A stretch of DNA of 64,000 nucleotides from assembly GCF_002860205.1 (NCBI RefSeq), contig NZ_PGVB01000002.1:1-64000 (forward strand), in the 5' to 3' direction. The notes below the pieces were generated by a model. That model was not told the DNA's origin. It saw only the letters and a program-made list of their open reading frames with translations, and ran no database searches. Within the stretch, counting starts at the first letter, position 1. Every line of letters begins with the position of its first letter. This document shows positions 43,088 through 50,709 of this stretch, piece by piece. Origin of the DNA: Bacillus sp. T33-2. GTDB lineage: Bacteria; Bacillota; Bacilli; Bacillales; Cytobacillaceae. Both the position numbers and the translations under genes were made by a program.

Positions 43088-43128
43088 GATAAACCTCCTT
43101 TTAAAATTCGCATTTTATCATATATTAT

Positions 43129-44214
43129 TTAAGCAACTTTTTCGCTTACTTTCTCAAGCCAATCCATCCATTTTACAAATGCGTTTACAAATGGTTTTAC
43201 GTTATAATCAGATGCCCAGCCAGCAAAACCAATAAAGCCATTTTCATTAAAGGTAATACCTTCTCTACCATCAAAATATGAACCGTTAACTTTTATTGCT
43301 GCATATTTCAAACCTTTAGTTTTTAATACTACAGTATCTTTTTTAAGTGGAACTTTAACTGACATATTAATTTCTTTATCATGATCTACTAATTCCTCTG
43401 AAATTAGCAGTCTTAAATGGTTAATATGTGTTTCTCGTAACATCAAATAATTAAATTGTTCATTAAAACGAGTTCTAGCTTTTTCTACTTTTATTCTTTG
43501 TGGGATATTGCGATTATAAAGTTTAGGAATAACTTCTTCACCTTTAACTAAATCAAACAATTGAAATGATGCCACATTCGTATATTCATATTTGTTTAAA
43601 AGTACCCACCACATGTTATTAATATTGTGATAAACTGTGCCACGTTTCAATCTACCCTTGTGATCACGAAAATACTTCACTTGACCATTGTAAATTTGTT
43701 TATCATCTTTATCTCTTGCGTTATATGATGGTATCTCATAATCAGGCAATTCTTTTCCTTCTTTATAGTGCCAACAGCTTTTTATCCTGTTCATTACTTT
43801 ATCTGCTGCATACATAAACTCTGGTTCAGTTTTGTTTATGTAGCCTTCTAACTCTAATAAGTGACTAATATATTTACGTGTAATAATAAATTCACATTTA
43901 ATCAAGTATGGCATTTTCTTAAATTTGTCGAAATCATAATAGCCACCATGTCTATTTTCAGTTACTACTTCTTGATAGAACTCTAATTGGAATCCTGCTG
44001 GATAAATGTTTGCTTTGAATAGTAGATTACCTTTAGAACCTTCCCAATGTGTATTTGCTAAGATCGGGTATTCCTCTAAGATACGTTGATCTGCTTGAAT
44101 ATTAAAACCTCTCATTCTCAACAATTTAAATATTTTATCTAAAGTTTCTTGTTTACCATTTCGGACTGTAATTGTAGAACTGTCATTATTGGCAACAAAA
44201 GTTTTATCCACCAT
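43129..44214 (-). CDS. Hypothetical phage protein (361 aa)
   Basis: ATG after AAAAAGGAGTTACTA. The N-terminal ~95 residues (ITVRNGKQETLDKIFKLLRMRGF...GSKGNLLFKANIYPAGFQLEFYQEV) look like a nucleic-acid- or ligand-binding alpha/beta domain; the rest is basic and mixed. One of the larger unassigned genes here; no catalytic motif seen. Confidence 0.55.
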   Translation of the reverse strand: MVDKTFVANNDSSTITVRNGKQETLDKIFKLLRMRGFNIQADQRILEEYPILANTHWEGSKGNLLFKANIYPAGFQLEFYQEVVTENRHGGYYDFDKFKKMPYLIKCEFIITRKYISHLLELEGYINKTEPEFMYAADKVMNRIKSCWHYKEGKELPDYEIPSYNARDKDDKQIYNGQVKYFRDHKGRLKRGTVYHNINNMWWVLLNKYEYTNVASFQLFDLVKGEEVIPKLYNRNIPQRIKVEKARTRFNEQFNYLMLRETHINHLRLLISEELVDHDKEINMSVKVPLKKDTVVLKTKGLKYAAIKVNGSYFDGREGITFNENGFIGFAGWASDYNVKPFVNAFVKWMDWLEKVSEKVA

Positions 44215-44290
44215 TAGTAACTCCTTTTTATCAATTTATTTTCGAATGAAATCAACTTTTCATTCAGATTTCTTCAATACTAATCTCGTA

Positions 44291-44626
44291 CTATGCAATA
44301 ACCTTCTTAGCTAGTTCTTTCCATTGCTGACCCCATTTTCGAACACTTTCAATAGCTTCTCTAAGTTCTTCAACGTCATCGTCTAATCCAGAAATGTCAT
44401 ATTCAATGCTTTTTAATTTATCTTTCAGGTCTTCAAATTCGTCATGTCTTCCTACATTTGCTTGCTTATTGACTTCATTGATTGTTTTAATTACTTTATC
44501 TATTTTGGGACACTGGTGCTCTGGTGGAATATCAATATCGAAAATTTCTTCAGTCGTTTCTACTCCACCTTCCCTTTTCAGCCTCTCCCACATTGCATAA
44601 GCCTTCTCTTCGGCATGGGTAATCAT
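44291..44626 (-). CDS. Coiled-coil protein (111 aa)
   Basis: The ATG abuts the stop of the zinc-ribbon gene. Mid and C-terminal heptads (FEDLKDKLKSIEYDISGLDDDVEELREAIESV). Unknown. Confidence 0.5.
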   Translation of the reverse strand: MITHAEEKAYAMWERLKREGGVETTEEIFDIDIPPEHQCPKIDKVIKTINEVNKQANVGRHDEFEDLKDKLKSIEYDISGLDDDVEELREAIESVRKWGQQWKELAKKVIA

Positions 44627-44785
44627 TTATTTTTCCTCCTTCAACCTTCCTTGAGTTAATTTTAACTTTCTCCCACAGTCACAAACGTTCAACCCCTCTT
44701 GGAGTTGATTGACCATCTGTTTTCGCTCTTCAAATGTCCTACCTTGCTTCCTGGCGCATTTACCACAGGTTATTCTATTCATCAT
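44627..44785 (-). CDS. 52-residue zinc-ribbon microprotein
   Basis: Starts inside the end of the upstream gene. CGKC (about residues 7-10) and CDCG pairs, basic between. Stop is followed without gap by the next ATG. Confidence 0.55.
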   Translation of the reverse strand: MMNRITCGKCARKQGRTFEERKQMVNQLQEGLNVCDCGRKLKLTQGRLKEEK

Positions 44786-45806
44786 CTATACTACCTAACA
44801 ATTTCAAAGCAATCTCACTTAACAATTGCACTTTCTCTTTATTGCTAATATCCATACTTTGAACAAGTTCAAAGCCATACCTGCTATGCCTATCTGATTC
44901 ATTTAATACAAATTCCTTTTGCATATCAACTGGATAATTTAGATAGTGAAATTCAGAATAATGATTATTTCTGATTCTATCCTTAAATTTGACTGCTAGG
45001 TCTTTTCGTATTTTAAAAATACCCTTATTTTTGCTTAAGAAATTTGTATGATAATCATAAAAATGCGTAGTCGGCAGTTGTTCTACCATCATATTAATCT
45101 GATCATCTGTTAACTCTTGATAATTTTGTATCATGAAAAAGTATTCTGAGTGTGAACTCTTATCTTGTAAAACTTTAATTATCTTGGAGAAGTACTCATC
45201 CGTTGTCAACAATGGATTCTGTAAAAGTAGATTCCATGGTATTTCTACATACGATTCTCTATTGAATAATAATTTTAATTCTCCTTTGTATCTGTTTTGA
45301 TATGTATAATAGAATCCCATATTTCCACTAAAAATCTGCCCATTGCAAACATACATTTTTCCCATATGGTTAAATACCAGATCCAACTCTTCTTTTCCAT
45401 AATCAAATGGCATTTTGAATGATTTTGCCCAAATAGGATATTCAATATTAAGCATATCCATAAGAGTAAACAGTCGTTCTTTATCACGATAATACGTACA
45501 CAATAACTTAAACCATACTGGAATCCTATCTGCATCCATTCCATTGAAATCAATTTCTTGTTGCTCTAAATTTAAGTGAGAAACAATATATTCTATATTG
45601 TTTTGATTAATTAAGTCCTGAAACGTTTTGAATTCGTTCATTTGATCTTTAAGTGCCATTAAAGACTTGACTTCTTTTACCTTCTCTTCATATCCAGACT
45701 TATATCTTTTTAACTCGTTTGATGTTTTTAAATAGTCTTTTTTATACTCTTCAATCCCTTTGTCTATTTCTTCTTGTATTAATTTATCAAGTGTTTCTGC
45801 AAGCAT
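44775..45806 (-). CDS. Hypothetical protein (343 aa), coiled-coil N-terminus
   Basis: ATG after AAAAGGAGAATAGGG. The first ~60 residues are a heptad helix (KLIQEEIDKGIEEYKKDYLKTSNELKRYK); the rest is mixed and Tyr/Asn-rich with no known motif. Part of the unassigned middle block with 43129 and 45853. Confidence 0.5.
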   Translation of the reverse strand: MLAETLDKLIQEEIDKGIEEYKKDYLKTSNELKRYKSGYEEKVKEVKSLMALKDQMNEFKTFQDLINQNNIEYIVSHLNLEQQEIDFNGMDADRIPVWFKLLCTYYRDKERLFTLMDMLNIEYPIWAKSFKMPFDYGKEELDLVFNHMGKMYVCNGQIFSGNMGFYYTYQNRYKGELKLLFNRESYVEIPWNLLLQNPLLTTDEYFSKIIKVLQDKSSHSEYFFMIQNYQELTDDQINMMVEQLPTTHFYDYHTNFLSKNKGIFKIRKDLAVKFKDRIRNNHYSEFHYLNYPVDMQKEFVLNESDRHSRYGFELVQSMDISNKEKVQLLSEIALKLLGSIDDE

Positions 45807-45852
45807 CCCTATTCTCCTTTTTATTAATTTAATTTACTTTAAAATGTATGTT

Positions 45853-46248
45853 TTAAGACAACTTGAAAACGCTACTGATGTCTTTCCTTAGCTTCTCATT
45901 GGCTTTATTTGTTTCAATCTTAACCATTTGATTTATTTTAGGTTCAACATCTTTAAGCAATCTGTCACTTAACCCTTTTATATATTCGCTGTTGAGCTTT
46001 GTATTAACTTTATTTTGAACCTTTTCTTTAATATCCTCAGTAACAATTAAACTACTCAAATCTTCAACTACTTGATTTACAATACTTCGTTTTATATCTT
46101 TAGCGATAGTCTGAATTGTGCTACTGTACTTTCCACCTAGTTCATTCATGATTCTATAACTCAATTGTTCTGCAATTTTATCCTTTATAATTTCATCAAA
46201 ATCTTCATATTCGTCATGATTGTATTCGACTGTAATGTTAAATTTCAT
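45853..46248 (-). CDS. Hypothetical helical protein (131 aa)
   Basis: ATG after AGGAGGAACGAAT. Acidic N-terminus (YNHDEYEDFDEII), then long amphipathic helices with regular Ile/Val/Lys spacing. Unknown. Confidence 0.5.
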   Translation of the reverse strand: MKFNITVEYNHDEYEDFDEIIKDKIAEQLSYRIMNELGGKYSSTIQTIAKDIKRSIVNQVVEDLSSLIVTEDIKEKVQNKVNTKLNSEYIKGLSDRLLKDVEPKINQMVKIETNKANEKLRKDISSVFKLS

Positions 46249-46275
46249 ATTCGTTCCTCCTATAAAACAATCTTT

Positions 46276-46434
46276 TTATTCAGTATCCGTTATTGGTTCA
46301 ACTAATGAGTATCCCTTACAAGATGCAGGTTTAATAGTTTTATACCCAGCTTTATTTAAAGCCTCTTCAAACTCTTCTTCAGTAACACTGTCAAAGTAGT
46401 CATCGATTTCTTTCAGCTTCTTTTCAATATCCAC
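46276..46434 (-). CDS. Small protein (52 aa), possibly 3' part of a frameshifted gene
   Basis: GTG at 46434 after GGAGGGAGAAGGAACCAA; frame DIEKKLKEIDDYFDS...ITDTE. The same frame stays open upstream and continues smoothly from the short gene 46496-46618 if one base is skipped near 46511-46519, so the two may be one broken or frameshifted gene. Confidence 0.45.
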   Translation of the reverse strand: MDIEKKLKEIDDYFDSVTEEEFEEALNKAGYKTIKPASCKGYSLVEPITDTE

Positions 46435-46495
46435 TTGGTTCCTTCTCCCTCCTAATAAACCTTCACTTTCATAGTGTTGTATTTCGAATATCTCA

Positions 46496-46618
46496 TTACC
46501 GTATTCTTGTGCTTTTAGGCATCGCTAAGTCCAACGCTTCATCTTCATTCTTTGCTTCTACTTCAATTTCAACGGTTGTTCCATTCCAAAACTCAACTTC
46601 AACTGTATAGGTTTCCAT
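46496..46618 (-). CDS. Small protein (40 aa), truncated by frameshift?
   Basis: ATG after GGAGGATTGGAATAA. METYTVEVEFWNGTTVEIEVEAKNEDEALDLAM is the typical phage/host EA-rich motif, but the frame ends PKSTRIR. In the +1 frame the text continues KAQEYGNEIFEIQHYESEG, which is what the family normally shows after ALDLAM. Confidence 0.5.
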   Translation of the reverse strand: METYTVEVEFWNGTTVEIEVEAKNEDEALDLAMPKSTRIR

Positions 46619-46687
46619 TTATTCCAATCCTCCTTTAGTGAACTACATATGTCTACTGCGTTCCAATCTAATGCATCTTTTAAAGTA

Positions 46688-47257
46688 TCATACGCTCATC
46701 ATGTATGTTTCAAATTCACTCTTCTTATCGACTAGTGGGAATGCCGCTTGAATTGCTGTTACGGTTTCATTCACCATATTCATAACAAGGCTTAATCTGG
46801 TATTCTGCAAAACAAAGAACTCCATGAAGCCAGAAACGTTGACCACTCCTTGTATATTAAAATCTCCAACTTTAGTTAAATCTTTTCCTACTCCTGCACC
46901 TGGAGAAAGGCTACCTTTGTTTAAAGAAATTGTACCGACACTTTGGTGAAGACCAAGGCAAGCATCAATTGCAATTACAGTTTTTCCTTCCGGTATCTCA
47001 GCAATTTTCTCATCTAAATTAACCGCATGAGCTGGATCATGAATACAACCAATTACATTTGTGTATCCTAACTCTTTCAACTTCATCCCGACAAATGGAG
47101 CATAACTGTCACCTGTTGACCTGTCTGTTCCTACGCAGAAGAAAACCACATCATTTAAGTCTTGTTTAATATATTTGGTTATAGCTTTAGCCAGTTCCTC
47201 ATTTTTTGTGAACCGTCCGAATTTTACCCCACCTGTCAATTTATCTAATGCAACCAT
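46688..47257 (-). CDS. YyaC-like sporulation protein / DUF1256 (GPR-fold)
   Basis: 189 residues, ATG after GGGAGGTAAGTAGT. FFCVGTDRSTGDSYAPFVGMKLKELG and VIAIDACLGLHQSVGTISLNKGSLSPGAGVGKDLTKVGD match the YyaC/DUF1256 family, which has the fold of the spore protease GPR. B. subtilis yyaC is a forespore gene. A phage copy is unusual. Confidence 0.8.
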   Translation of the reverse strand: MVALDKLTGGVKFGRFTKNEELAKAITKYIKQDLNDVVFFCVGTDRSTGDSYAPFVGMKLKELGYTNVIGCIHDPAHAVNLDEKIAEIPEGKTVIAIDACLGLHQSVGTISLNKGSLSPGAGVGKDLTKVGDFNIQGVVNVSGFMEFFVLQNTRLSLVMNMVNETVTAIQAAFPLVDKKSEFETYMMSV

Positions 47258-47258
47258 A

Positions 47259-48032
47259 CTACTTACCTCCCTTATTTATTTTTGTAGTTTTAACTGTTTC
47301 ACTTTCATAAATCTTCGCCAGAAATGGATTCCCATATGTAAGTACCTTGCAGACAGATTCGTGTTTCTCACCCCATCCTTGTGAGACTTCTTTAACCAAC
47401 AGTTTATATACACTCTCCAAGTCCATGTCTTTAACATCATTGAAATCATTATTAAACTCAGTATATAAATATTTAATTTTACCGATGTTATTATCATTAT
47501 ATGCATCATCCAATCCCATAAAGAGCATTTGCTTTAATGTCCTTTCTCTCCTGGTCAATCCAGCCATGATATGTGGATGTGGAGATAACATATTAAACTC
47601 TTTTTCTTTCTTTAACTCTTTAGGCAACTTAAAATCTATTTGTTGGTTATCTGTTAATTCATACACTAATTGTTCCTGCCTGGGAATGAGACGGCTTTTC
47701 CTGATGGGAATACCAGTACTTATTGTATCGACTGCGAGAATACCATTTCCGTCCGTTAACACAAATGCATACTCCAACTGCATTCTGGTTCCATTTTTTC
47801 TCAGATAGGCTTTCTTATGTATTGCTTCTAGAAGTCCCCTTGGAATTTCCCGTAAATCATTCTCAACATAGTCATATAGGTTTGAATCAACTTTCAACAG
47901 TGGAACTTGATCAAGTAACGCTATTACATCTTCATCTTTACGCCACTCATGGTAGTCAAATACATTGTAGCCGTTTTCTTGCCCCTCAAACCAATTGACC
48001 CATACATCCGACATGAACTTTAATTGTGCCAT
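47259..48032 (-). CDS. YjbA-like UPF0736 protein
   Basis: 257 residues from ATG 48032 (MAQLKFMSDVWVNWFEG). The blocks DVWVNWFEGQENGYNVFDYHEWRKDE, VPLLKVDSNLYDYVENDLREIPR and IPIRKSRLIPRQEQLVYEL are the UPF0736/DUF3603 signature known from B. subtilis YjbA. Host-type protein of unknown function, here next to the YyaC-like gene. Start overlaps the upstream stop (ATGA-type). Confidence 0.85.
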   Translation of the reverse strand: MAQLKFMSDVWVNWFEGQENGYNVFDYHEWRKDEDVIALLDQVPLLKVDSNLYDYVENDLREIPRGLLEAIHKKAYLRKNGTRMQLEYAFVLTDGNGILAVDTISTGIPIRKSRLIPRQEQLVYELTDNQQIDFKLPKELKKEKEFNMLSPHPHIMAGLTRRERTLKQMLFMGLDDAYNDNNIGKIKYLYTEFNNDFNDVKDMDLESVYKLLVKEVSQGWGEKHESVCKVLTYGNPFLAKIYESETVKTTKINKGGK

Positions 48033-48154
48033 CACGTCTTCCCCTCTCTTATTTTAAGTTCTTCCCTCAGAATGATTTTAGCTGCCATTACTCTCTCTTC
48101 TACAAAATCCAAATCACCAAGCGTCCTTCTAATATCATCCATTTTCAAGGTCAT
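48032..48154 (-). CDS. Small helical protein (40 aa)
   Basis: MTLKMDDIRRTLGDLDFVEE..., its TGA overlaps the ATG of the YjbA-like gene (TGATG read as overlap of one base). Charged helix. Confidence 0.45.
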   Translation of the reverse strand: MTLKMDDIRRTLGDLDFVEERVMAAKIILREELKIREGKT

Positions 48155-48209
48155 TCAAAGCCCGTTGGCAACTTGCTAAGGCTTTCTCTATATACTCCTT
48201 CGCCAACAA
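48135..48209 (-). CDS. Possible 24-residue leader peptide, TTG start
   Basis: TTG after TAGGAGGCGATAAC directly behind an SPBRE copy; frame ends LNDLENG at 48135 and overlaps the next gene. Weak, but the ribosome site is the best in the region. Confidence 0.35.
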   Translation of the reverse strand: MLAKEYIEKALASCQRALNDLENG

Positions 48210-48240
48210 GTTATCGCCTCCTAATATTTTTTATTAATTC

Positions 48241-48264
48241 TTATATTAAATTATTTTATTTTAA
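48241..48264. repeat. SPBRE-like copy
   Basis: TTATATTAAATTATTTTATTTT, close to the consensus, directly upstream of the operon 48209-46688. Confidence 0.7.
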
Positions 48265-48269
48265 AAGTC

Positions 48270-48293
48270 AACCGGAAAATATCCGGTTTTTAA
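48270..48293. terminator. Short hairpin terminator
   Basis: ACCGGA and TCCGGT form a 6-bp stem around AAATA, followed by TTTT on the plus strand and a weaker T-run on the minus strand. It ends the gene 48290-48454 just before the SPBRE copy. Confidence 0.55.
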
Positions 48294-48454
48294 TTATTTT
48301 TATTTGTAGTCCACTTATCCCAGTATTTCTGCTTAAAGTCCTCGGCAGCTGCGTCGCCATATTGTCTGCGTATCAGTTCATATGTCGCTTTATTCTCATC
48401 AAATTCATGTGAAGTAGACTTCTTCAATAATTCATAGTTACTAAGTTTACACAT
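48290..48454 (-). CDS. Small hypothetical protein (54 aa)
   Basis: Frame MCKLSNYELLKKSTSHEFDE..., start after GAGGGGATCATC. Mixed charged helix; ends YWDKWTTNKNN. Single-gene unit between two hairpins. Confidence 0.5.
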   Translation of the reverse strand: MCKLSNYELLKKSTSHEFDENKATYELIRRQYGDAAAEDFKQKYWDKWTTNKNN

Positions 48455-48508
48455 GATGATCCCCTCACATTTCTAAAAAAATTAACATAAAAGGTTTAAC
48501 TCGTCAGT

Positions 48509-48597
48509 ATGAGGGAATTATAAGTTTAGATAAAACCCTCATTTCATCTTACAAATACACCATTAAATCGCCCCCTATTGCTAATTCAATGGTGTAT
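48509..48597. other. Two consecutive inverted repeats in a gene-free gap
   Basis: ATGAGGG (48509-48515) pairs with CCCTCAT (48536-48542); ATACACCATT (48555-48564) pairs with AATGGTGTAT (48588-48597). Gap 48455-48680 has no open frame. Neither has a clear U-run, so an operator or structured RNA is possible. Confidence 0.4.
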
Positions 48598-48680
48598 CGT
48601 AAAAAATAATTTACATAAGTAGTGACACATTGTAGTTTCAATTTCGATTGAAAAATGTTATCATTTATCTGGACAGTACC

Positions 48681-48926
48681 CTATTTACTGTCGATATCAA
48701 CGTCACTAGGCTTACGCTTAGTGGCTTTTTCATTGAGTTCACATTCAGTCCAAGTTAATTCAAGAACATCTCCATGAATCTCAAGTTCTGTTCCATCAGG
48801 AAGTTTTAAAAATAACTTGGCTCCATTGATGTTTTGCTCAGTTACTTTTTCTTGAAAAGCCCTCATTTCCAAATTGGTCTTTGCAAGTAAATATATTTGA
48901 GCGATGCCGTGCATAAGGTTTCTCAA
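48681..48926 (-). CDS. Hypothetical SOS-box-linked protein (81 aa)
   Basis: TTG start after GGGGCTGGAG. Helical N-terminus (MHGIAQIYLLAKTNLEMRAFQ), then GAKLFLKLPDGTELEIHGDVLELTW, a beta-hairpin segment. It lies downstream of a promoter whose transcription start area contains a LexA-type box, and faces the repressor gene at 49148. Unknown function; a candidate lysogeny-switch protein. Confidence 0.55.
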   Translation of the reverse strand: MRNLMHGIAQIYLLAKTNLEMRAFQEKVTEQNINGAKLFLKLPDGTELEIHGDVLELTWTECELNEKATKRKPSDVDIDSK

Positions 48927-48941
48927 TTCTCCAGCCCCTTT

Positions 48942-48995
48942 TTAATTTTTGTGGTTTTTCTTTACGTATTGAGAGCCTGTCCTGTTTTCGGGCAA
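48942..48995 (-). CDS. Possible 17-residue peptide, TTG start
   Basis: TTG directly behind the strong AGGAGGTG site; frame PENRTGSQYVKKNHKN. It lies between the SOS-box promoter and the gene at 48926. Could be a leader peptide; chance cannot be excluded. Confidence 0.35.
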   Translation of the reverse strand: MPENRTGSQYVKKNHKN

Positions 48996-49010
48996 CACCT
49001 CCTAAAATGG

Positions 49011-49060
49011 GAACGTTTGTTCTTAAATCTATTATAAATCTTCATTATTCCGAAAGGCAA
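49011..49060 (-). promoter_or_regulatory. Promoter with LexA/SOS-type box
   Basis: On the minus strand, -35 TTGCCT (49055-49060), 18-bp spacer, -10 TATAAT (49031-49036). The palindrome GAACAAACGTTC lies 8 bp further on (49011-49022), which matches the GAAC-N4-GTTC LexA box of Bacillus. The arrangement would let LexA block the start. Drives the 17-residue frame and the gene at 48681. Confidence 0.6.
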
Positions 49061-49106
49061 CATTTATAATAGTAAATAAGTACAAATTAATTTTTATATT
49101 TTCCTA

Positions 49107-49129
49107 ACCATTATTTAGCAACAAATGGT
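49107..49129. promoter_or_regulatory. Possible operator upstream of the yopO-like gene
   Basis: ACCATT (49107-49112) and AATGGT (49124-49129) flank 11 bp and precede a TATTAT-like -10 for the plus-strand gene at 49148. Could be a self-binding site of the repressor. Confidence 0.35.
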
Positions 49130-49147
49130 ATTATTAAACTAGTACAA

Positions 49148-49390
49148 TTGAATCAGGGAGGCTTTCCGATGTCCAGTCGTGATATTCTCGGAAAGTGTTT
49201 ACTCCTAGAACTCCTGCAGCGATCATATATGACACAGGCAGATTTAGCGACAAAAACTGGTATATCTAAGTCACAGATTAACGAATACATAAAAAACACT
49301 CGAATGATGACTCTTCCTAATGCAAAACTTATCGCTAATGCCTTAAAGTGTCATATTGATGATTTGTATGAATGGAACATATGGGAGTAA
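49148..49390 (+). CDS. Xre-type repressor (YopO-like)
   Basis: 80 residues. TQADLATKTGISKSQINEYIKNTRMMTLPNAKLIANAL is a full helix-turn-helix (about residues 21-58). Starts ATG after GGGAGG. It lies in front of the mrpR group, in the position of yopO in SPbeta, and is transcribed divergently from the SOS-box gene. Confidence 0.8.
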   Translation: MNQGGFPMSSRDILGKCLLLELLQRSYMTQADLATKTGISKSQINEYIKNTRMMTLPNAKLIANALKCHIDDLYEWNIWE

Positions 49391-49455
49391 ACATGTGGTT
49401 ATTGCTACTTTTGTGGCATAACCATACTCCCGTGTTCACTTTTTCGTGAACTTTT
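49383..49455 (+). terminator. Terminator(s) of the repressor gene
   Basis: GGGAGTA...TGGTTAT pair with ATAACCA...TACTCCC in a long stem from the stop codon on; a second hairpin GTTCAC/GTGAAC (49434-49451) is followed by TTTT. Confidence 0.6.
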
Positions 49456-49656
49456 GATAATCATTTTACATTACATTTCCATTCTTGTCTTTGTATTTTT
49501 TTGTCGAAAACATGCAAACCTTTACAAAATCCTACTAATTACCCTGATAATTGTGACAATAATATTAAAATTTATTCCGATTTTTCATTTTGTAAAAATC
49601 GGATTGTTTTCAAATGTAACCATATGTCTAATTATTTTTTATTGGAATATGTAAAT

Positions 49657-49684
49657 ATCCCTGACAACCAGGGATATTTTTTTA
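49657..49684. terminator. Bidirectional terminator
   Basis: ATATCCCTG and CAGGGATAT with a 5-nt loop, flanked by T-runs on both strands. It ends mrpR (stop at 49685) and any plus-strand read-through. Confidence 0.85.
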
Positions 49685-50674
49685 TTATACTTCAGCATCT
49701 ATGTTGTAAAGTTCTTTTAACGTGGATGGATTGACAAATTCTCTGAGAAGCGTTGTGTTGTAATATGAGTAACCTTTGTTGTAAACCTTGGAGAATTTAT
49801 ACTTATCGCCAATTTTCTCAAAATCCTCATATTCTAATTTGGGTTCTTTGCCTTCCTCGATTTTTTCTTTTAATAAATCCGCACTCATTTTTATCATACC
49901 GCTTTGTCTAATACTATTCGGAGTGAGGTATTCAAGATCAAAAGCTTCTCTAATATTATTCATACGAGTATAGAATACAGAGCCATTAACTTCTCCATTT
50001 TTCGCACGAGGACTTTTAATATTCTTGAAAATATAATCGCTTTGTAGTAATTCTCTTTCGTTATAATTCTGGGTTTCCTCATTGAAGGTGCTATAAGTTC
50101 GTTGCTTGTACGCTTGCTCCACATATCTCATTACTCGATCAGAAACCTGTACTTTTTCACCATCACGTTCTGGTACAGTAATTTCATTTGTATTCCAATT
50201 AATGTGATTATAATGCAAAGGTTTTAATTCACTAAATCCCTTACCAATGATTCCTTCAAATATAAGAGCAATTAAAGCTTGATCCTGGGCATTTTCTAAT
50301 TGTTCAATTACACCGTTAAACAATTCATCTTCGCTAAAATGGATTTTCTTTGTTTTATCACTAAACTGATCATACCACTCATTCGTAACACCTTTAACGG
50401 GATTTAAGTTGCTTTTCCTATATGGTGCAGCCCATGTAATATATTGTGTCAAAAAACGACCAGTTGACCTTGCAACTGACGCTGAAAGAGGATTTGAATT
50501 CTTAATTACATTGCCAATTTCGTCTAGATTAAAATTATACAGATCCTTATCCAATACATTCTCAATTGGCTCTGACTTATAAAATACGTTTCTGATGGTT
50601 TTCCTAGTTTGTTCATTCTCATAGTTCTCTGAAAGAAATTTTTCTTTAATTTCCTCATTATATAATCTACTCAT
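49685..50674 (-). CDS. mrpR: MrpR-like master repressor (YopR), inactive tyrosine-recombinase fold
   Basis: 329 residues; the SPbeta protein is about 325. The frame follows a tyrosine recombinase, but the catalytic positions are lost: the first Arg region reads ALIFEGIIGKGFSELKPL, the HxxR box reads NSIR, and no conserved His-Tyr end is seen. MrpR of SPbeta binds the SPBRE repeats and keeps lytic operons silent; the many SPBRE-like elements here support the same role. ATG after AGGGTGGTTAGCT. It ends the yopP-yopQ-mrpR run. Confidence 0.8.
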   Translation of the reverse strand: MSRLYNEEIKEKFLSENYENEQTRKTIRNVFYKSEPIENVLDKDLYNFNLDEIGNVIKNSNPLSASVARSTGRFLTQYITWAAPYRKSNLNPVKGVTNEWYDQFSDKTKKIHFSEDELFNGVIEQLENAQDQALIALIFEGIIGKGFSELKPLHYNHINWNTNEITVPERDGEKVQVSDRVMRYVEQAYKQRTYSTFNEETQNYNERELLQSDYIFKNIKSPRAKNGEVNGSVFYTRMNNIREAFDLEYLTPNSIRQSGMIKMSADLLKEKIEEGKEPKLEYEDFEKIGDKYKFSKVYNKGYSYYNTTLLREFVNPSTLKELYNIDAEV

Positions 50675-50709
50675 AGCTAACCACCCTAATAACTATTCTT
50701 AACACTGAA

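Noticed and set aside
47276-47509. 77-codon frame within the YjbA-like gene
   Set aside because: Shadow of a gene recognised in another frame.
49454-49654. Hydrophobic plus-strand frame (66 codons)
   Set aside because: It starts at a TTG inside a terminator hairpin, has no ribosome site and lies between two terminators; AT-rich text gives apparent membrane helices.
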